Assembly: GCA_964432485.1 (NCBI GenBank)
Contig: CAYSNP010000009.1
Location: forward strand, 1-55,888
Source: CAYSNP01 sp964432485
GTDB lineage: Bacteria; Bacillota; Clostridia; Christensenellales; DTU072
Length of the DNA stretch: 55,888 bases
Direction of reading: 5' to 3'
The translations under genes were made by a program, and so were the position numbers. Positions 1-7,534 of the stretch are shown here, piece after piece. The first letter of the stretch is position 1. The number at the start of each line of letters is the position of its first letter. A model generated the notes under the pieces. That model was not told the origin of the DNA and searched no databases. It saw only the letters and a list, made by a program, of their open reading frames with translations.

Positions 1-477
1 GTTGTAGCAGGATTGACAGTTTTTTGGACAGGCTCACATATTAAAAAGCTGATTACGCTAAATGCGCTTTTTAATAATGGTATGGTGCTGATACCGCTAT
101 ATCTTAAAAAAACTTGGTATTTAGTGCTTAATACCTTTCTTATATTTCTTTTTGGCGGAGCTGTGCTTGTAGCTATTGCCTCAGAGCAACATATTCTTTA
201 CGGATGTATAGCTTTAACTTGCCTTTGTTTGATAGCATTAGTCAGCACAATGCTTGCAAGCAGATTTGCTGTGCTAGATTGCGGCATAATTGTGCCTTTT
301 CGCTTTATAGACTATATGCACTTATATGAATATAAAATTGAAGACAATACTGTTTTTTTCTGCAGGGATGAAAAAGGGTTTGATTCCCTTGCCGCAGTTA
401 GCCCAAAGCTGCGTTTTTCTCCTGAACATTTGCCTAAGCTAGAATATATCTTAAAAAAGCATACAAGTAAGAATTAG
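1..477 (+). CDS. Membrane protein, 5'-truncated by the window edge
   Basis: The frame is open to the first base, so the true start lies upstream; a TTG at 13 is only the first in-frame start-like codon. The visible part has two hydrophobic segments (about residues 35-58 and 63-85 of the TTG-started protein), then a soluble C-terminal domain of about 65 residues ending near a lysine-rich tail. I do not recognise the family; the layout (two membrane helices plus a small beta-rich cytosolic domain) resembles small PH-like or DUF5673-like membrane proteins, but this is only a guess. A good terminator follows at 502-531. Confidence 0.55.
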   Translation, partial: VVAGLTVFWTGSHIKKLITLNALFNNGMVLIPLYLKKTWYLVLNTFLIFLFGGAVLVAIASEQHILYGCIALTCLCLIALVSTMLASRFAVLDCGIIVPFRFIDYMHLYEYKIEDNTVFFCRDEKGFDSLAAVSPKLRFSPEHLPKLEYILKKHTSKN

Positions 478-501
478 CTGCTTGTTTATGCTTTTTTTGT
501 T

Positions 502-531
502 ACCTTTGGCACACTTGTCAAAGGTTTTTTT
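502..531 (+). terminator. Rho-independent terminator
   Basis: ACCTTTG (502-508) pairs with CAAAGGT (519-525) around a 10-nt loop and runs into a T tract. It lies 25 bp after the stop of the truncated membrane protein and ends that transcript. Confidence 0.85.
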
Positions 532-642
532 AATATGTAAAAGGTTGCTGATTATCGTTCTATATACAAGACAAAACTCATAAAATATATAAAAACAGGC
601 TTATTGTTATTCGACAAAATCCGCCTTATTTTTTAAGAAAAA

Positions 643-1428
643 ATGCATTTAGCTATGAGGTGCGCCTTGATTATAGTAGTAAAAAAAGCTAAACTTATAT
701 TGATGTTGGCCATTGTTTGTGTTTGCGTAGTCTCGGTTGCAACATTTTGCAGTTTTTATTCGTCAGGATATACTTTTGCGCCGCAAAAAAGATTGCCGAT
801 TTATGCTGTGGCTTGTAAAGAAAAAAAGGTTGCCTTAACTTTTGACGCTGCTTGGGGAGCTGATAAAACAGAAGGGATATTGGATATATTAGATAAGTAC
901 GGATATAAGGCAACTTTCTTTTTGGTAGGGTTTTGGATAGATAAATATCCGGATATGACCAAGGAAATACACCAGAGGGGGCATCTAGTGGGCAATCACA
1001 GCAACAATCATTTGAAAATGAGCAAGCTAGGCAAGGATGAGATAGCCAAAGAGCTAACCAGCACAGGGGAAAAGATTAAAGAGCTTACAGGGGCTACGCC
1101 TGCATATTTTCGTCCGCCTTTCGGCGATTACTCCAATACTTTGATTATTCAAGCAGAAAGTCTGGGTATCTGCACCATACAATGGGATGTAGATAGTTTG
1201 GACTGGATGAAAAGGTCTACTGCACAAATTACCGAAAGGGTGCTTGCCCGCACTAAGGCAGGTTCTATAATTTTATTTCACAACAACAGCGACCATATAC
1301 TTGAAGCTTTGCCTACGGTAATTCTGGGTTTGCAGAATAAAGGCTATACTTTTGTGCGGATAGATGAGCTTGTATACAAGGACAATTATTATATTGATGT
1401 CAACGGAGTGCAACATAAGGCAAATTAA
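643..1428 (+). CDS. Polysaccharide deacetylase, PdaB-like (NodB domain)
   Basis: 261 aa. An N-terminal membrane anchor or signal (about residues 16-40) precedes a NodB-type carbohydrate esterase 4 domain, which would remove acetyl groups from envelope glycan outside the membrane. Motifs seen: TFDAAWG (D68), H119-x3-H123 metal ligands, RPPFG (157-161), WDVDSLDW (181-188), LFH (H213). The second Asp of the usual TFDDG is Ala, as in the PdaB subgroup, whose Bacillus member acts on the spore cortex; that fits the spoIIA operon in this window, but the sporulation role is inference. There is no clear Shine-Dalgarno before the ATG at 643; the ATG at 655 is an alternative start. Confidence 0.85.
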   Translation: MHLAMRCALIIVVKKAKLILMLAIVCVCVVSVATFCSFYSSGYTFAPQKRLPIYAVACKEKKVALTFDAAWGADKTEGILDILDKYGYKATFFLVGFWIDKYPDMTKEIHQRGHLVGNHSNNHLKMSKLGKDEIAKELTSTGEKIKELTGATPAYFRPPFGDYSNTLIIQAESLGICTIQWDVDSLDWMKRSTAQITERVLARTKAGSIILFHNNSDHILEALPTVILGLQNKGYTFVRIDELVYKDNYYIDVNGVQHKAN

Positions 1429-1461
1429 AGCGCAGAATTTACATTTAAGGAGAGATTTATT

Positions 1462-2115
1462 ATGAACTATGAGCAAATGAACAACAATATTGTAAGCCTT
1501 ACGGGGCAAGTTGTACAAGACCCGATATATTCGCACCAAGTATTTGGCGAAGGGTTTTACGAAACATTTTTAGAAGTAAAAAGACTTTCTGACCAAAGCG
1601 ATGTGATACCTATCACCATTAGCGAGCGGCTAATAGACGAAAATTTAATTGTTAAGGGCAGCACCATTTGCATAAGCGGTCAGTTTAGGAGTTACAATAA
1701 GCTGGTGGACGGTAAAAGCCGCTTAATGCTTACTGTTTTTGTGCGTGATATTGAAGAAATTGATACAATGCAAAACCCTAATACAATAGAACTTATAGGT
1801 TATATTTGTAAAGAGCCTATATATAGAATTACTCCTTTTAAGAGAGAAATTTGCGATATTTTGCTGGCTGTGAACCGCGCTTATAATAAATCTGATTACA
1901 TACCTTGTATTGCTTGGGGGCGCAATGCACGCTATGTAAAGAATCTAGATATTGGAGATAAGATTTGCTTAAGCGGCCGCATCCAAAGCAGAGTATATCA
2001 AAAACTTCAGGAAGACGGCGAATATGAAGAAAAAGTTGCTTATGAAATTTCCATCAACCGCATAAGCCTTGCCGGCGATACTGCGTTAGAAGATGAAGAA
2101 GAAAGGTACAGTTAG
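1462..2115 (+). CDS. SSB-like protein with two tandem OB folds
   Basis: 217 aa. Two similar halves (about 8-100 and 104-206) each start with an SSB-like strand pattern ('VSLTGQVVQDPIY' and 'IELIGYICKEPIY') and continue with short strands typical of an OB fold; the second half has 'CDILLAVNRAY', close to the SSB 'FxLAVNR' signature. It probably binds single-stranded DNA. The acidic C-terminus (EDEEERYS) lacks the DDIPF tail of housekeeping SSB, so recruitment of partner proteins by that tail is not expected. The start has a strong AAGGAGAG site about 8 nt upstream. It may be a second SSB or a PriB-like accessory factor; the main ssb (usually with rpsF-rpsR) is not in this window. Confidence 0.75.
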   Translation: MNYEQMNNNIVSLTGQVVQDPIYSHQVFGEGFYETFLEVKRLSDQSDVIPITISERLIDENLIVKGSTICISGQFRSYNKLVDGKSRLMLTVFVRDIEEIDTMQNPNTIELIGYICKEPIYRITPFKREICDILLAVNRAYNKSDYIPCIAWGRNARYVKNLDIGDKICLSGRIQSRVYQKLQEDGEYEEKVAYEISINRISLAGDTALEDEEERYS

Positions 2116-2128
2116 AGCTTATGCGTGA

Positions 2129-2157
2129 TTGATTTTTGGGCATGCTTATGATATACT
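2129..2157 (+). promoter_or_regulatory. Sigma-A promoter of yggS (leaderless)
   Basis: TTGATT (2129-2134), 17-bp spacer, TATACT (2152-2157), with extended TGa just before the -10. Only six bases separate the -10 from the ATG at 2164, so the expected +1 is the A of the start codon. Confidence 0.8.
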
Positions 2158-2163
2158 AATTGC

Positions 2164-2835
2164 ATGCAATTTTTTTCAGAAACAATTGACCAACTTAAAA
2201 AAAGAATACTATCAGCGGCTAAAAAATCCGACAAAGGCACACAAAAAGTGCATATTATTGCCGCAGGCAAATCTCGCAGTATTGAGCAAATTCAAGCATT
2301 GATGAGCTCCGGCGAGATTTCTGCAGTAGGGGAGAATCGGGTACAAGAGCTTTTAGGCAAATTTCGTCAAGATATTCCTTTTGATTTTATAGGCAGACTG
2401 CAAACTAACAAAGTTAAATATATTATAGATAAAGTTAGGCTTATTCAATCGGTAGATAGAGAGAATTTGCTGCTAGAGATTGATAAGCAAGCGCAAAAGC
2501 ATAATATTGTTGCCAATATCCTTATCCAAATAAATACAGGCAAAGAAGCAACCAAAGGAGGCATTTTTGCAGAGCAAGTGCCGCTTTTTGCGCAAAAAGT
2601 AGCGGAGTTAGAGCATATTAAGCTAAGAGGGGTTATGGCTGTTGCACCTATTGCGGACAGCAACACGCTAAGAAGCTGTTTTACAGATGCGTATAAGGCA
2701 TTTTGCAGCTTGCAAGATAAATATAAGGATATTGACTACCTATCAATGGGGATGAGCGAGGATTTTGAACTGGCAATAGAATGCGGCTCAAATATGGTGC
2801 GGCTGGGCAGGATATTATTTGAAGGTGCATTGTGA
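2164..2835 (+). CDS. yggS: YggS/PLPBP family PLP-binding protein
   Basis: 223 aa, full length for the family (single-domain alanine-racemase-like TIM barrel, pyridoxal phosphate homeostasis). PLP lysine K36 sits in 'IIAAGKSRS', the same number as in E. coli YggS. Other family blocks: 'GENRVQE', 'FIGRLQTNKVK', 'LRGVMAV' and 'LSMGMSEDFELAIECGSNM'. In many Gram-positives this gene precedes sepF, as here (GTGA overlap). No Shine-Dalgarno exists, because the promoter -10 lies six bases before the ATG. Confidence 0.93.
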   Translation: MQFFSETIDQLKKRILSAAKKSDKGTQKVHIIAAGKSRSIEQIQALMSSGEISAVGENRVQELLGKFRQDIPFDFIGRLQTNKVKYIIDKVRLIQSVDRENLLLEIDKQAQKHNIVANILIQINTGKEATKGGIFAEQVPLFAQKVAELEHIKLRGVMAVAPIADSNTLRSCFTDAYKAFCSLQDKYKDIDYLSMGMSEDFELAIECGSNMVRLGRILFEGAL

Positions 2836-3239
2836 GCGGCTATTTGGATTTTCTGCGAGGCAGGGACAGCAAAAAAGATAGCATGCCCGGAGTTAAAACC
2901 AATTATGATAGGTTTAGAGAAGTAAAGTTTGCGCAAGGGAAAAGAGAGGGCGCATCCGGTGAGGGGATACTCCGACCGAAGACGCTAAGCGATATAGAGT
3001 GTATTATAGATATGCTTAAAGAAAAAAGAGGTGTCGTGGTAGACCTTGCTTGCGAGGGGTTGCTTACCCAGCGTATGTTAGACTTTTTAAGCGGCGCTAT
3101 CTATGCGCTGGGCGGCAATATCCATCGTATTCAAAGACGCATATATATTATAACGCCTAAGGGAGTAAAATTGATGTCAGATGAAAAAGATACTAAAGAA
3201 AGTGCTAAAAAAAGCGGCAGAACACAAAAAGTTAATTAA
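2832..3239 (+). CDS. sepF: Cell division protein SepF
   Basis: 135 aa. SepF bundles FtsZ and helps tether it to the membrane. The N-terminus 'MSGYLDFLRGR' is a short amphipathic membrane-targeting stretch, followed by a linker and the SepF core from about residue 49 ('KTLSDIECIIDMLKEKRG', 'VVVDLACEG', 'MLDFLSGAIYALGG', 'RIYIITPKGVKL'). Starts with GTG overlapping the yggS stop, so translation is probably coupled. After the normal family end there is a 21-residue polar tail that overlaps the start of lspA by 59 nt. Confidence 0.93.
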   Translation: MSGYLDFLRGRDSKKDSMPGVKTNYDRFREVKFAQGKREGASGEGILRPKTLSDIECIIDMLKEKRGVVVDLACEGLLTQRMLDFLSGAIYALGGNIHRIQRRIYIITPKGVKLMSDEKDTKESAKKSGRTQKVN

Positions 3240-3891
3240 ACTGATAGCAATTGAATTATTTTTTATTGCTTTACTGATTGTAGCTGATTTACTTACTAAA
3301 GTATATATTTACGGTGCTGCCAAGACAGGCGGCGACATTCCTATAATCAAAGGTGTGATTAAGTTTGTAGCAGAAGATAATACGGGCGCATCTTTTGGCA
3401 TGTTAAAAGACTCCACTTTTGCACTTGCTATTTTTTCTGCTATTTGCACCACCGCCTTGCTTTCTTTTTTGGTGTATACCATAAATAATCGTCATAAGCT
3501 ATTCCGTGCGGCGCTAATTTTAATTATCGGCGGTGCGGCGGGCAACCTTTATGATAGATTTGCACTTGGATATGTACGGGATTTTGTATATTTTGAACTT
3601 ATCAACTATGCAGTTTTTAATTTTGCGGACAGTGCCCTTACTGTGGGCTGCATTATGTTTTTGATTTATGTTATTTTTTATTATAATGAAAAATCAGGTT
3701 TTTCTGCCAAAGAAAAGGCAGTACAAGCCGCAAAAGACGGCATAATGCCAATGGATACTGCAGAGCTGCCATTGCCGGAAGAAAGCAATAAAGATGCAGA
3801 GCAAGTGCCTGATAATCTCGAGAATATAGAAAGCAATTTAGCAGAAGAAAAAATTGAAGACTTTCAAGAGCCTCCTCAAGATAATGGATGA
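3181..3891 (+). CDS. lspA: Lipoprotein signal peptidase II
   Basis: 236 aa. Cleaves prolipoprotein signal peptides in the membrane. Four membrane helices; the aspartyl protease pair is in 'GGAAGNLYDRF' and 'VFNFADS', and 'VAEDNTGASFGM' is the conserved loop. Two oddities: a very basic N-terminus (MKKILKKVLKKAAEHKK) encoded over the sepF tail, and an acidic C-terminal extension of about 65 residues not found in ordinary 150-170 aa LspA. The possible ribosome site GGGAG (3161-3165) is 15 nt upstream, slightly far. The stop overlaps the next start. Confidence 0.93.
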   Translation: MKKILKKVLKKAAEHKKLIKLIAIELFFIALLIVADLLTKVYIYGAAKTGGDIPIIKGVIKFVAEDNTGASFGMLKDSTFALAIFSAICTTALLSFLVYTINNRHKLFRAALILIIGGAAGNLYDRFALGYVRDFVYFELINYAVFNFADSALTVGCIMFLIYVIFYYNEKSGFSAKEKAVQAAKDGIMPMDTAELPLPEESNKDAEQVPDNLENIESNLAEEKIEDFQEPPQDNG

Positions 3892-4792
3892 GTTAATTTT
3901 GCACGCTAAGTGCGATGCCCCTATTCGTATTGACAATTTTATTGCCTCTCAGCAGTTGGGGCTTACCCGCAGCGGCGTTAAGAGTTTGATAGAAAAGGGC
4001 GGCGTGTTCCATAATGGTTTGCAAGTAAAAAAAGCAGGTTTGTCAGTGGCAAACGGGGATATTATTAGCATTAAGGGCTACCAAAAAGAGCAGCCGCAAA
4101 TATTGCCTCAAGATTTGCCATTAGATATAGTTTATCAAGATGATGATATAGCTATTATAAATAAAGCTCAAGGTATGGTAGTGCATCCTGCCGCAGGAAA
4201 TTATCAAAATACTTTGGTCAATGCCTTGCTTTTTCATTTTAAGGAACTATCCGACATTAATGGCAAGTTGCGACCGGGAATAGTGCATCGATTGGATAAG
4301 GACACCTCAGGGCTGCTGTTAATAGCTAAAAACAATCCTTCACATTTGCATTTAGCCGCCCAATTTAAGGAGCATAGCGTTGAGCGATATTATACAGCGC
4401 TTTTGCAAGGCAATCTTAAAGAGGATAAGGGAGAAATTGTTGCCGAAATAGGGCGCAATCCTAAAGACCGCAAAAAAATGGGTGTGGTAGAGGGCGGCAG
4501 GCAAGCTATAACTTCTTGGAGCGTAATAGAAAGATTTGCTCAATATTGTTTAATAAAGTTTAAGCTGTATACAGGCAGAACACATCAAATAAGAGTACAT
4601 GCGCAACATTTAGGGCATCCCGTTGCAGGGGATAAAGTTTATGGCGGCAAAAGCAAAGATAATCTAAAAGGGCAGCTTTTGCATGCAGACAAGCTGGGTT
4701 TTACGCATCCTACTACACAAGAAAGGTTATGCTTTACTGCACCTTTGCCTAGTTATTTTGCTGATTTTTTAAGCAAATTATCAAAAATTTAA
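3884..4792 (+). CDS. rluD: RluD-family 23S rRNA pseudouridine synthase
   Basis: 302 aa. S4 RNA-binding domain (about 14-62) then an RluA/RluD catalytic domain. Catalytic Asp is D138 in 'HRLDKDTSG'; 'NKAQGMVVHPAAGN' and 'LYTGRTHQIRVHAQHLGHP' are family blocks. The ATG at 3884 overlaps the lspA stop by 8 nt and gives a normal N-terminus; an upstream in-frame ATG at 3854 would add ten residues and is less likely. The lspA-rluD pair is standard in Bacillota. The exact target site cannot be read from sequence. Confidence 0.92.
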   Translation: MDELILHAKCDAPIRIDNFIASQQLGLTRSGVKSLIEKGGVFHNGLQVKKAGLSVANGDIISIKGYQKEQPQILPQDLPLDIVYQDDDIAIINKAQGMVVHPAAGNYQNTLVNALLFHFKELSDINGKLRPGIVHRLDKDTSGLLLIAKNNPSHLHLAAQFKEHSVERYYTALLQGNLKEDKGEIVAEIGRNPKDRKKMGVVEGGRQAITSWSVIERFAQYCLIKFKLYTGRTHQIRVHAQHLGHPVAGDKVYGGKSKDNLKGQLLHADKLGFTHPTTQERLCFTAPLPSYFADFLSKLSKI

Positions 4793-4801
4793 TTTTTAAG
4801 T

Positions 4802-4830
4802 TTGACTTTTGGCAATACTTATGTCATAAT
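4802..4830 (+). promoter_or_regulatory. Sigma-A promoter of the ylxM-ffh operon
   Basis: TTGACT (4802-4807), 17-bp spacer, CATAAT (4825-4830) with extended TGt. Expected +1 near 4837, which is inside the 5' arm of the inverted repeat at 4833-4862. Confidence 0.85.
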
Positions 4831-4832
4831 AG

Positions 4833-4862
4833 CTGCTGTAAATGGATTCTACTTTACAGCAG
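4833..4862 (+). repeat. Perfect 10-bp inverted repeat across the ylxM transcription start
   Basis: CTGCTGTAAA (4833-4842) and TTTACAGCAG (4853-4862) with a 10-nt loop. No T tract follows, so it is not a terminator. The 3' arm abuts the ylxM Shine-Dalgarno (GGGAG, 4862-4866) and the 5' arm covers the predicted +1. It could be a DNA operator or an mRNA hairpin that partly hides the ribosome site on read-through transcripts. Confidence 0.8.
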
Positions 4863-4870
4863 GGAGAGCA

Positions 4871-5209
4871 ATGGAGCTACTAAAAAACGTTCAATATGGT
4901 ATGCTTAATGACTTTTATGGGAGTTTGTTAACACCGTATCAAAGCGATATGTTGCATCTTTACTATGACCTTGACTGCTCGCTTGCCGAAATTGCGTCGG
5001 AGTTGGATATTACCAGACAAGCGGCGCACGATGTCATTATGCGCTCGGTAAAAAAGCTGGAGCAGTATGAAACTAAGCTGGGACTAGTAAAAAAAAGAGG
5101 TGCACTTATAGCTTTATTAAATGAATTGGGCGAAAAGCTAGAAAAGCTCTCTAAACAAGAATTAAGACAAGAATTAATAAAAATAAAGGCTAAGGCGGAG
5201 GAGATTTAA
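4871..5209 (+). CDS. ylxM: YlxM/p13-like helix-turn-helix protein, SRP-associated
   Basis: 112 aa. Sigma-70 region-4-like helix-turn-helix ('YGSLLTPYQSDMLHLYY', 'LAEIASELDITRQAAHDVI') followed by a coiled C-terminal helix. YlxM is encoded directly before ffh in Bacillota and modulates SRP. The ATG at 4871 has GGGAG at the right distance and starts with the family's 'MELLKNVQYGMLNDFY'; the longer frame from 4802 would run through the promoter. The stop overlaps the ffh ATG (TAATG). Confidence 0.93.
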   Translation: MELLKNVQYGMLNDFYGSLLTPYQSDMLHLYYDLDCSLAEIASELDITRQAAHDVIMRSVKKLEQYETKLGLVKKRGALIALLNELGEKLEKLSKQELRQELIKIKAKAEEI

Positions 5210-6525
5210 TGGCTTTTTTCGAAAATTTAAGCGATAAGATAAATCATGCCTTTTCTAAGCTGCGAAACAGGGGCGCGCTAACCGAGCTGGAAATAAAGAC
5301 CGCTATGCGGGAAGTAAGGGTTGCACTCCTTGAGGCTGATGTTAATTTTTTAGTGGTAAAGGAATTCATTGCGGCTGTTACGCAAAAGGCATTGGGCGAA
5401 GGCATTCTTTCAGGCTTAGATGCTCATAAGCAGGTTATTAAGATAGTCAATGATGAGCTAATTGCGCTTATGGGTAGCACACATCAAAAGCTGGAGGTAT
5501 CGTCTAAACCTCCTACGGTGATTATGATGTGCGGCTTGCAAGGCTCAGGCAAGACCACTATGTGCGGCAAGCTGTCGCTTTACCTTAAAAAGCAAGGTAA
5601 AAAGCCAATGGTTATAGCCGCTGATATTTATCGCCCTGCCGCTATAAAGCAATTGCAAATTGTTGCACAAAGGGCAGGGGTAGAAGTATATGAAGAAGGA
5701 CAAGCCGACCCCGTAAAGATATGCAGGCACGGTATTAAATATGCGCTTAAGAATGCTTATGACACCGTAATAATTGATACAGCGGGCAGATTGCATATTG
5801 ACGAAAAACTTATGCGGGAGTTGGCAGACCTCAAGAAAGAAACTCAGCCTAAGGAAATTTTGCTTGTAATAGATGCTATGCTAGGACAAGACAGCGTTAA
5901 TGTGGCAGCAGAGTTTAATGCAAGGCTGGATATTTCTGGTGTTATTCTTACTAAGTTAGATGGGGATACCAGAGGCGGAGCGGCTCTTTCTGTTAAAGCG
6001 GTTAGCGGCAAGCCCATTAAGTTTTGCGGGATAGGGGAGCGGTTGGAGGACTTAGAGCCTTTTTATCCCGACCGAATGGCATCAAGGCTGTTGGGTATGG
6101 GTGATGTGCTTACTTTGATAGAAAAGGCCACCAGTACGGTTACTGAGGAAGATGCCAAGCGGTTAGCCAAAAAAATGAAGGAAAATACCTTTGACCTGCA
6201 AGATTATTTGGCACAATTGGGCAGCGTAAAGAAGATGGGCGGGCTAAAGAGCATGATGGGCTTAATCCCCGGATTATCCGGTAAATTAAAGGGTGCAAGT
6301 TTGGATATTGACGATAAGCAAATAGAGCGGACTAAGGCAATTATCCTGTCTATGACCCCTCGAGAGCGCAGGAATCCCTCTATCCTAAACGGATCTAGAC
6401 GCAAGCGCATAGCAAGGGGCAGCGGCACCAGCGTGCAAGAGGTTAATAAGCTAATGAGCCAATTCGATCAAACAAAGACAATGATGAAAAAATTGGCTTC
6501 TGGTAAGGGGAAATTACCGTTTTGA
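5209..6525 (+). CDS. ffh: Signal recognition particle GTPase Ffh
   Basis: 438 aa. Protein part of SRP; binds 4.5S/scRNA and signal peptides and delivers ribosomes to FtsY. N domain (1-90), G domain with 'GLQGSGKTT' (109-117), 'DTAGRLH', 'TKLDGDTRGGAALS', then the methionine-rich M domain with the RNA-binding segment 'SRRKRIARGSG' and a normal C-terminus. The GGAGG site is eight bases before the ATG. The gene for the SRP RNA and ftsY are not in this window. Confidence 0.97.
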   Translation: MAFFENLSDKINHAFSKLRNRGALTELEIKTAMREVRVALLEADVNFLVVKEFIAAVTQKALGEGILSGLDAHKQVIKIVNDELIALMGSTHQKLEVSSKPPTVIMMCGLQGSGKTTMCGKLSLYLKKQGKKPMVIAADIYRPAAIKQLQIVAQRAGVEVYEEGQADPVKICRHGIKYALKNAYDTVIIDTAGRLHIDEKLMRELADLKKETQPKEILLVIDAMLGQDSVNVAAEFNARLDISGVILTKLDGDTRGGAALSVKAVSGKPIKFCGIGERLEDLEPFYPDRMASRLLGMGDVLTLIEKATSTVTEEDAKRLAKKMKENTFDLQDYLAQLGSVKKMGGLKSMMGLIPGLSGKLKGASLDIDDKQIERTKAIILSMTPRERRNPSILNGSRRKRIARGSGTSVQEVNKLMSQFDQTKTMMKKLASGKGKLPF

Positions 6526-6550
6526 AAATAATTATTGGAGGATAAACAAT

Positions 6551-6793
6551 ATGGCAGTAAAGTTAAGGTTAACTAGAATGGGAGCGAAAAAAGCACCTTT
6601 TTACCGCATTATAGCTACTGATTCACGTCAAGCGCGTGATGGGAGATATATTGAGCAAATTGGTTATTACAACCCCGTTCCCAACCCGCCTGAAGTTAAG
6701 ATTAACCGTGAAATAGCAGAAAAATGGCTAAGTTGCGGTGCTATTCCTACTGATACGGTGCGTGCTTTGTTCAAAAAAGAAGGCATACTGTAA
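6551..6793 (+). CDS. rpsP: 30S ribosomal protein bS16
   Basis: 80 aa, usual length. Starts 'MAVKLRLTRMGAKKAPFYRI', with 'ARDGRYIEQIGYYNPV' and 'KWLSCGAIPTDTVRALFKK', all typical bS16. Strong TTGGAGGA site upstream. Lies in the operon between ffh and khpA as in most Bacillota. Confidence 0.97.
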   Translation: MAVKLRLTRMGAKKAPFYRIIATDSRQARDGRYIEQIGYYNPVPNPPEVKINREIAEKWLSCGAIPTDTVRALFKKEGIL

Positions 6794-6806
6794 TTGGAGG
6801 AGCAAA

Positions 6807-7037
6807 ATGCAAGAATTAATAAATTATATAGTAAAAAACATAATTGACGAAGGCACTTACGAAATAGTTATTATGGAAGAAGAAGACCAAGTCGATATTA
6901 AAGTAATAGCTGATAAGGACCAAGTATCCAAAATCATTGGCAAATCAGGCAGAATTGCTAAGGCTATAAGGACTATTGTAAGGGCGGCATCCAGCAAAAG
7001 CGATGCAAAGTATTCTCTTTATATAGAGGAAAGGTAA
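6807..7037 (+). CDS. khpA: RNA-binding KH-domain protein KhpA (YlqC)
   Basis: 76 aa. A single KH domain with the GxxG loop at 45-48 ('IIGKSGRIAKAIRTIV'). KhpA usually pairs with KhpB/Jag and binds RNA. The ATG at 6807 follows TTGGAGGAG; a longer upstream frame overlaps rpsP and has no support. The stop overlaps the rimM start (TAATG). Confidence 0.93.
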   Translation: MQELINYIVKNIIDEGTYEIVIMEEEDQVDIKVIADKDQVSKIIGKSGRIAKAIRTIVRAASSKSDAKYSLYIEER

Positions 7038-7534
7038 TGCTTTTAGTAGGCAAGGTATTAAAGCCGCAAGGCATAGCTGGAGAAATGAAAATTCTCCCTT
7101 ATCTTGATACGCCTGAGGAGTTTGCTAAACTCAGTAAAATAATTATTCAGGATAAGGAGTATGCTCCTTTATCTGTGCGCATTTCGGAAAAGCATATCTT
7201 TGTAAAACTAAAAGGGGTAAGCGATAGAAGCACCACAGAGCAATTTCGTGATAAAGAGGTTTTTATTAGCAAGGCAAACGCTCCTAAACTGCCGCAAGGC
7301 AGATATTATATTGACAACTTGATAGGTTGCAAGGTTTGGGTAGGCAATAAGCTGCTAGGGGAGCTTGAAAATATCTTGCAATATGGCAGCGCAGATGTCT
7401 ATGAGGTTGCAACTGCTAAGGGCAAAGTGTCTTTTCCATTGCTCAATATTTTGATAACAAAGATAAGCGATACCGAAGGAATAATTGAACTAGACCCTAA
7501 AGAGTTTGAAAAGGTAGCGGTATATGAGGATTGA
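7037..7534 (+). CDS. rimM: 16S rRNA processing protein RimM
   Basis: 165 aa. Assists 30S head assembly, binding uS19. N-terminal beta-barrel ('VGKVLKPQGIAGEMKILPYLD', with the G-x-x-G turn) and C-terminal PRC-barrel ('RYYIDNLIGCKVW', 'FPLLNILITKI', 'GIIELDPKEF'). The last bases overlap trmD by 11 nt. Confidence 0.94.
   Translation: MLLVGKVLKPQGIAGEMKILPYLDTPEEFAKLSKIIIQDKEYAPLSVRISEKHIFVKLKGVSDRSTTEQFRDKEVFISKANAPKLPQGRYYIDNLIGCKVWVGNKLLGELENILQYGSADVYEVATAKGKVSFPLLNILITKISDTEGIIELDPKEFEKVAVYED

Noticed and set aside
545..642. Sporulation-sigma promoter for the PdaB-like gene (CATAAAATA near 579)
   Set aside because: The -10-like string has no matching -35 at the right distance for SigE, SigG or SigK.
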